Positions 11,817 through 25,200 of a DNA stretch of 64,000 nt are shown here, piece by piece. The stretch is taken from positions 124,001 to 188,000 of the forward strand of contig JAGFBZ010000703.1 of NCBI GenBank assembly GCA_018398805.1. The letters are read 5' to 3'. The translations under genes were made by a program, and so were the position numbers. The notes beneath the pieces are model-generated. The model worked only from the letters and a program-made list of their open reading frames with translations, did not search any database and was not told the DNA's origin. The stretch comes from Hirundichthys speculiger (Eukaryota > Chordata > Actinopteri > Beloniformes > Exocoetidae). Position 1 is the first letter of the stretch; the number at the start of each line of letters is the position of its first letter.

Positions 11817-14046
11817 TTTAATCCCTTTATATTTGGGCAAACCAAAGTCCACAAGGATAGAGAAGGGTTTATATTAACGTGGCAGTGGATCTTGAGCGTG
11901 CATTGCCAAATAGAGACTGGACTGTATGAACAATACTGTCAGAACCAGAACCAGAACCAGAACCACAGGAAGTGCCTTCGCCATTAGACTATTTGAACAT
12001 TCTGGAGAGAAACTGGCTGATGTGATTTAGTTTTGCTTCCGCCCAGTTGGCACTGCCACAAAATCTTCAACCCTTTCCAGACTTGTTTGACGTACCAGAC
12101 AAAGATATCACAATACAAAGAGAAAAAAGGCATACGTTGTTTTTCTACAACCTTCATTATTTTCATTAGTACATTAGAGCTGTATGACTCACTTTAACGG
12201 TGAGCTGTTAACAAGGCAATAGTTTAATTGGTTGACAAAAAGCTAAGATTATACGTGACATTACAAAGATGCTATTATTTGGTATGATGGTGTGTTTCTG
12301 AGTTAAGAGCGCTGGAGTGTGTGTCGATAACGGCTGGATGTTGGACAAATGGTGGAATAAAAACCTCTTCTGGATCCGTTCTGAATGTGACCTCAGCGTG
12401 ACTGTATTTGTAGGAGCCAAAGTGACAGCTAAGGAAAATATGCAAAGAGTTATAAAAGTTAAATGTACAACTATACTGGGAGAATCAGAACAGAACCGTT
12501 GGGCCTGTATGGCACTCTGTGGACAATATTTAGTACATGAATGATGAATGGAGTTAACAGGCAGTGGAGCAGGAGGCTCGGTACGATGATCACGATACAG
12601 ATAAAAACAGGAAACAAACCAACCCAGGTTCACTAAATCAGGGTTCCACCCGCTCTTACGTTTCTGTTTCCTCAATGAGTGGGAAAAAAAAGGCAATCGA
12701 TTCCCAATAAACCTGATGAACAAGGGACAACTGACGGATGCATTCATTATCAACAAATTTGTTGGAAAAAGTGAAAAACACATGGATGCATAGATAACCA
12801 CTACGTCTACACGTGAAGCCACACGAGTCTTACTACAATTAAACTCTTCAAGAAGAGTAACTGTGGTGTGAAGCGAGTGGCCTCCACAGGCACATGCACG
12901 GAGGAAGTCGCTGCGTGGCGATCGACGAGCCAAATACGTAACCTAACAGAGCCGGCGTGAGGGATCTATTCCAGAAAGCAGCTCCGGTTAACCAACTTTA
13001 ACCCTGAACGAGCAGCCAGGTCGACGTTTATCGATAGTTTCACTCTGAAGTGTGTAGATAACGGCCACATGAGGCCATCCCTCCGTCAAGCTTGGCTTCG
13101 ACCAACCAGAAGAGAAGGTCTGCAGGTCGGTGTCTGAGGGGAGGGGCCACTTTTTCTTAACGGTTTCTTTCTTGGTATGTTCTTTGGCACCGATGTCAAA
13201 AACATCATAGCAAAAACAAACGAACCAGCATCACAAAGAACTTACTAATAACGGGATGTGAGAACGATGTAAAGACAAATGACAGGGCGTGACAAAAAAA
13301 AAAAAAAAGCTTCAAATGCAGGAAAAAGGGGAGCACAGTAAATCTATCAGCAAGCAAATTCACTTCACAGAATCAGTTACCATGGTAACCGAGCCAGTGT
13401 TTTGAGTTTTTTGGAACGGAAAGCCCAGAGTTTCCCTCATTTCATGGAAAACAAAGCGTCAGTAATCTCAGCCTGCTCTCTGGGATACACCCCTGCTCAC
13501 CGACTCAGGCTCCAGTACTGCCCATTACCCATACTGCCCTCTGTTAGAGACGCGCAGAGAGGACAGAGGAAATACTGCAGAAGTTATACAATATCCATGC
13601 TCAGGCAGACATAAAAGCTCTGTCAACATATACTTATATACAGTTTATACATAAAACAGTGAAATAAAATCCATTAAACTGAGAATGTAAGAGCATGTTC
13701 ATAAGCGAGGAGGCAGCAAAAACCAACATCATCACTAAAAGGATTACAGCACCTTGACGGGTGAATGCAACTGCTGAGTGACACAATGGTATCTACATAT
13801 CATGTAAAAGAAGCGCTGACGTTATACACATGACAGCAACTGCGACTAAATAAAAATAAAAATAAAATAAAAAAATAATAAAAATAACAGTGTAAGAAAG
13901 TTCTCAATGTCGGATGGTTTATATCGTCTTAAAGAGCTGACTAAATCCAGCAAGCACTATATGTGATATTTCCTGGGTATAAAAGAAAAATAGAGAGATG
14001 TGACTGTGGCCGTTCTTCCATCCTTCGGCGAGTGACGCCGGTCACT
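11817..14046 (-). other. cd81: Probable cd81 3' UTR
   Basis: From the stop codon (14047-14049) the minus strand continues without recognisable transposon ends to an ATTAAA signal, the complement of TTTAAT at 11817-11822, followed by an A/T-rich segment. That would give a 2.2 kb 3' UTR. The extent is inference; an earlier polyA site is possible. A long chance frame occupies 12208-12933 on the same strand. Confidence 0.4.
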
Positions 14047-14109
14047 TTAGTACACTGGGCTGTTGCGGATGCCGCAGCACAACACCATGCTGAAAATCAT
14101 CTCGAATAT
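14047..14109 (-). CDS. cd81: cd81 coding exon 8 and stop
   Basis: Codes residues 218-237, [20 protein letters not shown], then TAA. The membrane-proximal Cys pair and the short tyrosine-ended tail match the family. Confidence 0.97.
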   Translation of the reverse strand: MFEMIFSMVLCCGIRNSPVY

Positions 14110-17100
14110 CTGTGAGGATGAACACAAACACACGTCCGGATTAGAGAAGTTATTAATTATGTCCACAGAGTTATACGAGTTTACATAACATCATACTCAT
14201 GACTGTTACAGCCCTCTCTGCACGGCCAACAGTTCACCTTTACAGAGAGTTTATCAGTGTTATCTGTCAGTCTACAAGCACAAAACCCTGATTTTTGATT
14301 TTTATTTTCTCTCAATTTACACTGCAACAACTTAATTTCCATTTGAGGATTAATAAAGCATCGCTTAATTCAGTTTATAATATCATGCTGTGTCATTTTG
14401 TGTACATCCAAGAAGAAAACAAAACACGACTGAAATGTGTGATGTGCACGTTGATGCTCTCACCATGATGACTGCAACCACCAGAGCAGCGATGCCAATC
14501 AGGTAAATCTTATCTGAGAACAGTTCATTGATCCTGCTGTGGCAACTCTGGGAGAGAAAAACAAAAACAAAACCTGCGTTAAAAACACGAGGGAAAACAA
14601 TTATAATATATATTCCAGTATGAAGACAGTGACTCAGGATTCAGGGTTTTATTTTTTTTTTTTTGGCACATTCAAACTGTCATTACTGTTGTAATAATTA
14701 TCAAACATGTACATACTTTAAATGTTTGTTTTTTTCCCCCCAAAATTGTGTTAGAAGTGTGGGTAAAATGTTAGTAACCTCCACTGTTTTAATTTTAGTT
14801 GGTGTGATACTTAATTCTTCTAGAAAAACAGCTGGCCAGACACCAAAAAAAAAACTGAATAAAAGACAGTCGTGGAGGCTGGAAGACCTCCAACCGGACT
14901 TGAGTCATTTCGATGAGCCGCCAAGAGCTTAAATTCAGGCCCAAACCTCCTGTATCAGTTCCAATCACATATATTCAGACTGACACCACAGACCTTCATC
15001 ACATTTAGACTCATCAATCAGGTGTGACCCTTAACATCCAGGGAGCGGCTGGAATCACATGAATCTCTTCCTCAGTGCCGGAGGGCTTGTATTTGGGTGT
15101 CTGAAGTGTCTGCTAACTCAGCTACTCTGATAGATCACTTTCCTGTCCTTTTGTCAGAAAATGTTGTCGGTGAGCTGTTTCAACATGCAGGGTGCTGTGA
15201 CATCACAGATCCCAAATCAAAGTAGATTTATCCATCATCCCCATCTTCATCTCCACCCAACTTCATTGTGAAACAATAACAGACATTGTGAAATGAAAAT
15301 CAATCATGTCCTCAGTTAATACTTTAGCTACTTTTTTATCACAGACTTTAAGTCACATTAGTCACATCTTCATCATCATCATCATCACTTACAACCAAGG
15401 TTTGCTTGGGGCAGATGTCGGTTATGCCTAGCCCGTCCATCAGTTGCGTAAAAACTGAGGACGCAACGCCTTTCCCACAGCAGTTCAGCTGAAAACAGAG
15501 AAACAACACATTAACCTTGTAAATATGTCCTTAAAGAGCTTTTGCAGATCATAGGCCTTTAAACTGCAGCCTTACAGCTGTAGACATGTGAGAAACATTG
15601 TCTGCTCAGGAAAAGTGTGGTCAGTTCCCTCACCTCTGCTACAGGTACATTTATGATCACATGTATGATCACATTTATGATCACTGCGTGTTTCAACGTT
15701 GTCCAGTGACAACAGCAACCAGAAAATACACTTGAGGAGCACAAACCTTCTAATCAGATTTTTCTACATCTATATCTAGGTCACACAGACATGTTTTCAT
15801 TAAGACATTGCTTTTTGATTTTTTTTAACACGCCCTTTGGTTTCATTCTATATACAGTATGTAACATCAGTTAAATGCACAGAAAAGGTATCGTTTGTAG
15901 TGTGTGGTCGTACCGTCTCATGGAAGACCTTGAGTACATTAACGACAGCCGACCTGCGCTCCTGGTTGATGCTTTGCTCCGTGGCTTTGTCATAGACGCT
16001 GTCATAGAAGGCAATCATCTCCTTTGAGACCTGAGACAGAATCAAGATCATACTCTGAGCTGGTAGTTTAACTTAAACCTTACCGAAAGAATCTGTATTC
16101 AAACTGAGCTGAAGGTTCTGGCCAGTAGGTTTCACGCTTACGAAACAAATGAATGCAAACGGAAAGCAATAATGATTAAAATCACACACGTCAGAAAAAC
16201 TATATAAAACCAATACGAAAACAACATGAAATGCTCGATCTGTGAATTGTTATTGTTAATAAAAGCGCGTTCTTGTTTTTAAATTAGATTTCCAAAGCAA
16301 AACAAGTGCCACATCTTACTACAAACAACAAACAACAGGTGAAACATTTCACATCTAACGGGTTTAGGTTAGACGACCAACAGGTGGAGCAACGCAGAGG
16401 AAATGGTTCTAACATTATTCAAGAATAATCTTTCTCAAGATGAAAGTGCATAAATAAATAAGGGATCAATATTATCTAATCTGGATGATATAAATAAAAT
16501 ATCCAATTAATATTGCTGTATACAAGGGCAAGGCAGACAATATTTTCTGTTACGTTTGAATAAATAATACCAGACCTGTTGATAAACCTCAACAGTTTGT
16601 CTTTCACTCATCTCACTGATCATTATTATGGGCTGTCGACGCTGTTCTCATAAACGCGCTGATGTGTTTGCTGGTCCTTTGGGATCAAGGTTGCAGGTCT
16701 ACTTCAGTACCTGGAGTCTGCTTGCAGGCTTACCGTGTCTTTGTGCATGTAACCCCAGATTCCAGCAGCAACTTCACAGGCGAACAGGATCACCAGGCAG
16801 GCAAAGAACTGCAGAACAGAGGACAAACACGGATTTATGGTTCATTTTGAGGATTTCTCCGGAGCTTTACTGCTGCTTTAAGCCCCAAAACATCGTATGA
16901 GAAGGCAGCGAGTGGACAGATGTGGACTGTTCCAGAACAGTCACGCCAGTAGACAGCCGTTCAAAAGCTGTTTTCTTGTGTGCGCACAGATTTGGATTTT
17001 TTTTTTAGTTAGACATTAACCACTTCAGTGGACATCAGGATGTCCACATCTAGAATTTCTGTTCCAAAGGACTTTTTCTTTCTTTCTTTTTCTGTCTTTG

Positions 17101-20100
17101 GCCAGCAGGGACAACTAAAGTCCATATTTCCACTCAAGTAGTTTTGAGAAAAACTGAAATGTCGAACAACTGTTACATTTCTAAAAGTCTCGTTTTATTC
17201 TGTAAAGCTGCTTTGAATTTTAGGATTTGTACATAAATATATAATAAAGCTGAGCAGAGATGAGTTGCATTTTTGATTCTGTCAAAGATCCTTGAGTGTT
17301 AAAATAAACCTTGTGCTCGTCATTATTGATTTGTAGAGTGTATAATCTTCAAAATCAAATCAAAATCAAATCTAACTTTTTTGACATGAAAATAATAGAA
17401 CATTTTCATAATTCTTACATGACAGGGTTAGCAGGCACAAATATTTCTACTGAGTGTGGCTCACCAAGTTATATTGTGTGTGTAATAACTCAAGAACTGA
17501 GTTATTAAATTTACAAAACCTCGGGGAGTCCGTTCAAACATTTCTCTCGCTCCTCCTGAATGTGTAAAAGCCCTCAGAGACCATTAAGACGTGACTCACA
17601 GTTCCCAGCAGGCACTGGGACTCCTGAATGGCGCCGTAACATCCGAGGAAACCGACCACCATCATCACGGCGCCGACTGCAATCAGAATGTGGACACCTG
17701 GAACAGAGACGTGAACAGAACCGGGTCAATTAAATATCCATCAACAACAGAAGCTTTTAACAGTTTGTTAAAAACAAACAAACAAACAAAACAAAGCTGT
17801 GGGGTTTCCTCAACTCAGCTTCATACCAGCATGCAATGACACTGGACAGACAGCAGGTGGCGTCATCTGCCTTTCGTGACAGTGTAAAAGGGAACCAGTT
17901 GCTTTCACCCTTCCTCCATTTTTTTTCAGTGTCTTATTTTTTTTTTCTCTGCAGAGACTTCAATGTTTCTGTGTTTCCTGTTCACTTGACTTGATGGAAA
18001 ATTGAAGGGTTGCAGCTGGAAAGAAAGATGTGTGAATCTGCTCAACTCTTTCTTGAAAAATACGTTTTTCTTTCCTCTAAATTCCTATTAATCTCGTAAC
18101 GCAACAGTCTCCTGAATGGGCCGCTTTCCTGTTTTAACACATCTAAGGGAGCGCGTTCCCAAAATAATTACTCTTAATGCGTGAGGTTTTTATATAGCTT
18201 AATAACGCTGAAGCTTGAGACAGAAGTGAAAAACCCCTCTTTCAGCGGCCAGCATAGAGAAGTTGTTGATGTGAAACAATGTAAATGGCTGCACATCGCT
18301 CTCCGAGAAAACATTCATAGCACTGGTTTAAATGCACCGACCAAAGCTCAAACTGAATTAAAAAGCCTGGTTCCTCTGGAACCTCCATGCAACAGGACAA
18401 ATGGGTTACAAAGATTGTATCAATGGTTTGGAGGATTGTAGGTGATGAGAATACACACCCTCGTTCTGCTGAACATTCACCCCCCACTTCCATAAATCTG
18501 AATTCACTGTAGTTTCTAAGAAAATATTTAATAGGAATGTTTTGTCTTTTTGAACTCTGAGGTAAACATCAGCACGACCTGTTAAAACCACCTGAATCTG
18601 CTTCCAAACTCGGGTTTTATTTTAAATGACACACAATTAAGTGGTGGTTTAATAAAGAAAAAAAATCAGTATGTTAAAGGTCAAAGAAATTAATTCCTTT
18701 AAAATAAATCTGTACAGTAAAATGGTATTTCTGCAGTTTAAACTGTCAGTTACTACTGAAACATTTGTGAGTCATGCATCCAGACTGATTTTTAGTTGTG
18801 GAGTTACATCAACGTGTCTTCCAAAGAAATTTCTAAAATTCACTCGAACTTCCTTTTAAAAACAGTGATGTGCCAGTTTCTCTGCAGCGTGGTGAGATGG
18901 AGGCTGCTGGCTGATGGGAGCTGGTTCATCATGCAGCCGCGCTTCGTGACTCTTAAACTGGTTTTTCTTTCCCTTCTTTGTGACGTCTCAAAAGACCTGC
19001 ACGACCGTTTCATGCTCAACCTTTTTCAAACCGATTTCACATCCTATCCTCGCCCAACGTGCGGAGCCGTACTGTCAGAGGACGATCTGAAAATCTTTTC
19101 TTTTGAAAGGTGAACCAATCGTTAGAAAAGGCCGAGTTGGGTGAGAGCGTTTATTGAGCCGGCACCAGTAGCAGACTACATGTCTGGCTTTGTTCTCACA
19201 TGGTTCTTGTCACGGCGACAGACTCACGTTGGCTCTTTGTTCTCTCTCACACTGACTGAGATGCACGTGCACGCACACACGCAAGCGTACACGCACGCAC
19301 AAGCTCTCTCCTCGTGATTAATAACATATGTTAGGAACAAAAACTGCACATAGTCTCACTGCCACAGAAGTAACTGGGCTGGTGTCACTCTGAAGCTAAT
19401 AATTAGTTATCATTTTACATTTATTAAATCAATTTTAAAATGTTAAATCCCATGCAATATTGTATAACATGTATCACCTTTGTTCCAAATAAAAATTTGA
19501 ATGAAAAAAAAAAAAATGTTAAATCCTTTTCATTTTTGAAGTCTTTTTGTCATCAGATGGTGTTTAGGCAGCTAATCAGTTAACTGTGGAAACGTGATGA
19601 AATCAAAACTTTTGAAATAATATAAAAATACTTCATCATATTGTTTTGTCATTCTTTGCTTTAAAAATAAAAGAATCCATGAAAGAGAAACCAACACGTA
19701 AAAAGGGCGGCGTGCATGTGCATGTGCACGGGGCCATTGTGCCCAGTTCAGGCTGGACTGCAGCTCCATGTTCAGCCTCAGCATCATTACTTCTGCTTGT
19801 CAGCTCAGACATAATTTAATTGCGGACCACTAACCGGTGCTGTACTTGGAACACTCCATCCCCCACATCCTTTTTACTCAAGGAACCACACAAGTATGGG
19901 TAATTTATAAATCAATATCTTGGCAAGTGCTCCCTCCATTTCTTATATTGCCGTCCAGCGGTCCACGAGTTCTTTGCCGTTTGGCCGTCTCTCCTCCACT
20001 CGGCTCTCTGCCATCTATCTGTCCTTTCTGCGTAATGCATTTTCTCACTTTGAAAATTATGCTCTCAAAAAAAATCCATTTACTTAAATGTCTTTTCCGT

Positions 20101-22180
20101 CTCGTCTTTATTTAATCCTCCATGTATTCTCTTCCATTATGGCCACTGTCTGCAGCCATTCATCAGGCCGTCTGAGAGGAGCTGATGGACCGCATGACTC
20201 AACCCTACAGTCTGGAAGATTCAGTAAAATAGCATAAGACTGTTTTGTTGTTTAAGATTGTCGTTTGTTCAATAATCTATTGTTGTATAGAAACACATAC
20301 GCATCCTCCACACGGCCAAAGAGAACTGAAGGTTCAGCGGACCAGCATCGGTGCTGCTCTGTTGCTAGGCAGAGCTTTCAGGAAACTAACAATCTGTTGG
20401 CACTTGAGAGCAACATCAAAAATATGTGGAACAACCGGGCTTTTTTGGAGGAGCAACGAAACCAAAAAGCACATTTTTTTCCGACATTCTCACGATCTTC
20501 CACTCGGCACTGACGGAGAGCGAGGCGTCGGCGGGAAACTGTGAACGAGCCTTTAGAGGAGGCGTCTCCCAGGAACACGCTGACCCGTGGCTTGATTTAC
20601 TGAGGCCAAGTTCATGTAATCTCTTTATGACTGTTGATGTCAACAGGTTTAGAGTTCCTGTGATGAAATTAAACTTCTTTTTGCATCAAACAGACTGCTT
20701 TGGTTTCAGTTAGATTTACAAGCCGTCGTTGCTAGAGGGTTAAGGTCGTCCCTGGCGCCAGATTTGGAAAACTAGACTCTAATATTATAGATTTGAATCC
20801 ATAATGAACTTGTTTTTTTTTTTCCTCCATAGGTGCGTTTACATGGGAAGTTTAATTCCTCTTTAATTCAGAATTAAAGTTAAATCCGAATAAAAGTTAC
20901 CATGTAAACACTTAATTCCATATGAAAATGTCAATTCCGAATTAAACTTAATTCTGAAGTAAGTGGCTGGTTTATTGCCCATTTTAATTCCGCATTAAGT
21001 CATTCCGCGGTCATGTATACACTCATTCCTGTTTAAATTAATTCCCGTCTTTCTGCGCATGCTCGTTCTCTTGCCCGTCTGTCGCGATGACGCTTATATT
21101 CCGCGCTGGGCTTGTTTTCAAAATGGCAGCACGCAGTTAACGGTGTTCAAGAGCAGAGACGATTTATTTAATAAACAGCTTGGAGGAACTGGAAATAATT
21201 AAAAGAACAGATGGCAGGAAACATAAAAATTGTGAGCTTTTCAAAGTTGTAGCGGCCAGGTTAAATGAAGGAGGTTTCGCAGATAGAGACGCCACCCAGG
21301 TCAAAAATAAGTGGAATGTTGTTGCTAACCGAGTTAGCTAAGTTTTTTTTCTTCCGGTAGATGTAAAGACGTCCGCCCCCCCCATCCAATCAGAACCCTT
21401 CCCAACCCCCAGACCTAAAGCGGAGTTGGATAAAGCCGAACAAACGTGTTTTCCATGTAAACCTTAATTCGGAATTACTATTTCCATCTAAACTCGAAGA
21501 AAAATAGTTTAATTCGGAATTATTTAATTCCTAATTATTAATTCCGAATTAAAAAACATCATGTAACCGCAGCCCATGTGACCGACGTTTTAGGTTTTAC
21601 CTTTATCCCAAGATATCCAGATATATACTCAGTTCGGAGTGATTACAAAATAGCAGAATCCAATGCAGTTGGACTAAATCCATCTTTAAATAACTGATTT
21701 TGACCTGCATATCTTCACCGAGGCTGAATTAAATACCTTGGATGGACCTCTAGAAAAAGATTTCATGCTAATCTTATCCCCGGCCTTTACAGTCAGCCTG
21801 ACGAACACCACTAACGCAGCACTCAAGCTCCAGGGCGGATGTAAGGAATGCAGTGAAAGTAATGTCAGGAGGATCATATTCCCTCCGTACTCCTTTCACA
21901 TGAAACCCTTGATTGCTACACTCCGGTTTCTCTTTAAGGCTCAATCATTTCACTGATCGCACGCTCATTTATGGATTCCAACAGTTGTCACCAGTAGAAC
22001 GGGAGGGAAAAGTCCTAAGCTTTTCTCCAGTGGAACCAGTTGCTGTTTCTGGTTCAAACTAATTTTCCATGTTTTCATACCACTCCTCCTGTCATAAACT
22101 TTGTCTTCTGTCTCCCTGTCTCCCCGGACCTGTCTGTAAATTTCCCAGCTTCAAGGTTCTGATTTTATTTTTTCCAATTG

Positions 22181-22213
<33 letters not shown>

Positions 22214-25200
22214 TATGGTCTTATTCTGCACTTCTTTTCCCTCTTGTTTTTGTTTGGAAATAAAAGCTTATTTTTCCCTCTCGTCTCACTCAAACCAGTG
22301 GAGAAATTGCACCTCTACTTTTTATTTTATTTTACTTTACTCTGGTCCTCCTCCAGATCACCATAAGCTTCTCAAATGCGAACGGGCAGATCTTTCTCCT
22401 ATTTGGCAAAAATCCATCACATTTGTGAAAAGCCTAACATGATCAGATTTGACGTAACATAAATATTATTAACGACGGGTTAAACTGAATTGAGTTACTA
22501 TTCTAGCTATATGTTACTTCGCTCCTGCAATTTAATTCAATTCAAATTTATATATACAGTCATGGAAAAAATTGTTAGACCACCATTTTTTCTTAACTTT
22601 CTTGTTCATTTTAATACCTGGTACCACTAAACGTCATCATGTGACTAAAACAGACAGAAAAGAAAACACTGAATCCATAAAAGCAGTGTTTTTGGCAGTA
22701 CAACGCCATAGCTATTGATGTAAAAACTTAAGTGATTTAGGTTATAATCAAGAAAACCATGGAAAATGGTAAGATATCAGCTCTTAAATAAAACTCTTAT
22801 GAGCAGTCTTTGTGGTTATCGTTATGTTTGTCCAAACAAATGTACCTTTAGTTGTACCAGGCATTAAAATGAACAAGAAACTGAAGAAAACAAGGGTGGT
22901 CTAATCATTTTTTCCATGACTGTATAGTGTCAGTTACAATACAAATTGTCTCGCCAGAGCAAGTATTAAACAAGACCACTGCAATGTTGGATCTGCTGAA
23001 GAGAACAGCACTTCTCATGAGTGTAAAATAATTAAAATTATCCCAAAACTTACAATCTACTATAACAAGTCATTAAAATGTAAAAATTGAACTGATATTG
23101 ACTTTTTCAAAAACAACTGCAATTCTCTCATGTTTGCTCATCTGTTTGCTGCTGAAAATAACTGCAGATGGAATTTCCCTGAGATAATTTAGATTACAAC
23201 GTACCTCTAAATATTTTATCCAGATGGATTTAGGTGTTTCGCTAAAGTCATCCGACTATTGTTTACAATACAATGGAGGCCTTCCTTTCTCCTGGTTCCT
23301 GTTATACTATAGCTCTTTATTATTAATAAAACACCAGCTGTGTGAGGAAATTCTGGCTTCTAACAGGAATGAGTGAAGCAAAAAAGAATTTGGTGAAAGG
23401 ACTTTCCCACAATGCTTCAGCACTGGCTGGCAGGTATGTTGGACTTGTTGCTCATGTTAACCAGAGTTAAGGGAAACGGGGGATGTAAACTTTCCTTATA
23501 TCATTCAGCAAACCCACGTCCGCTAAAACCACTCGTTCCTGTTTGGATGCTGGTTTTTTTTGTTTATTTTACAGGTTAAGATCATTTGGATTTCTATTGA
23601 CAGATAAATAATCAAATAAGTGTTCTCAGATTAACCTGAAATCACCTGAATGTTTTTGTTTCTCGTGGCGCTAGTGGGGGTGAAGAAGTCAGAGAGCATA
23701 GATGACAAATTAACTGTAGATAAGCAGCAAAAGTCGGTCGGGGCAACAAACTCGTAATCATTAACCGTGCTTCAAAAGATCACGTCATTTTGTTGCAGCT
23801 GCTTACGTGAATATCATCAGATCAGGGCGAAAATGTCTGGCGTGAGTTGAGTTTTGGGCTCAACTGTAGACGGTTTTAAGGGATAAACGGAGTCAACGAA
23901 TGACCAGATCCTATTTTTGTCACGTGTCACATGTACAGTACATACATTTTTCTGCTCCGTCTTGAATGCCTGAACTTAAATGGAAACCTCCCTCTGCTGT
24001 CATTAAGGCTTCAAAGACTGCAACCAGCTCTAACAACACCTAACAGCCATAAAACACACCCAAAGTCACAGCTGCATGCGACATTTCAAGCTTCTTCTCT
24101 GAAATTGCAAAAATGAATTTGCCTGAATTTGCATTTTGTTAGATTTGCTGTGTTCTCATTTTGACTCATGTGGGTTGGTGGGCGTAAAGATAAGGGCTGA
24201 TAAGGGCCAAAATCCCCCCATTCACTAACAGTGCACCACAACCTGCAGTTTCCATTTTGTAGTAATGTCTAAATATATAGTGAGAATTGTTAAATCCTAT
24301 ACGGTGCAGTCGACCCGTCCCACAATGCATCTTGAATAGTGTGCATCCAATCTATCAAGTTTAATCAGTGTGACAGCAGTGAATGGCACCGACAAACTCC
24401 CAGACATGGAACTCACTACATCATAAATATGGAAAAAGATGAGCAGACACAAGCATTATTTATATATATATATTTTATCTTTAAAGGTAGAAAATACTTC
24501 TGTGTGGGTGAGCCTGCTGTTGCTTTAACTCTGGACCCGAGATCCTCAATCAATGAAGGAAAGTGGATTATTTATGTCACCGTCATTGTGACAAAAAATG
24601 GATTTTATAGCTGAAATAAAAGAATCAGAGAGAATAACAGAAGTTCTCGGTGTATTTTAACAACTTTTCCAGGAAAAAGAAAGCAGCTCCATCAAATAGT
24701 TTATAGCAATAAGCTATAAAACTGGAGCTAATTGAGCCTTTGGCTTTGCTGTGTTCAGATCTAAGTCAGGATTTTATTCCAGCTTTCAAATAACAGAGGT
24801 ATCCACAATTTGAATTACTGTACACAACTGACAACAACTGGCTATCAAGGCATCAGTCCTACTTGACTGGTATCATGAGGATCCTGGGCTGAACGTCATT
24901 TATCATGTGCATCTAAAGTTTCACCCCTTCCTGGAAAAATCTCTTAAATTACCAACAGTAGGGAGAGGGAGGGATTCTTCTGATTCTGTTCTTGCAAAGT
25001 ATTACTGTGCTACGGTGTGACGTAGCGCATGCGTGTAAAAACCAAGCGGTTCAACCACATCCGTGGGAGTCCTCGAACAAATACCTCAATGACCCACGTT
25101 GGTGTCATAGCGTCTCTGGAAACCGACGGCGCTTGACTTGCTCAAGACTTTGTGATGTCATTTCTAAACGGTAAATGACTATGTGGACGAGTGAACACAG

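Larger units (their letters stand above)
14110..17599 (-). other. cd81 introns 3-7
   Basis: Five introns: 14110-14463, 14548-15392, 15489-15913, 16031-16733 and 16809-17599. They contain simple tracts such as a CATCAT run near 15371-15386, and I recognise no transposon ends. Confidence 0.7.
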
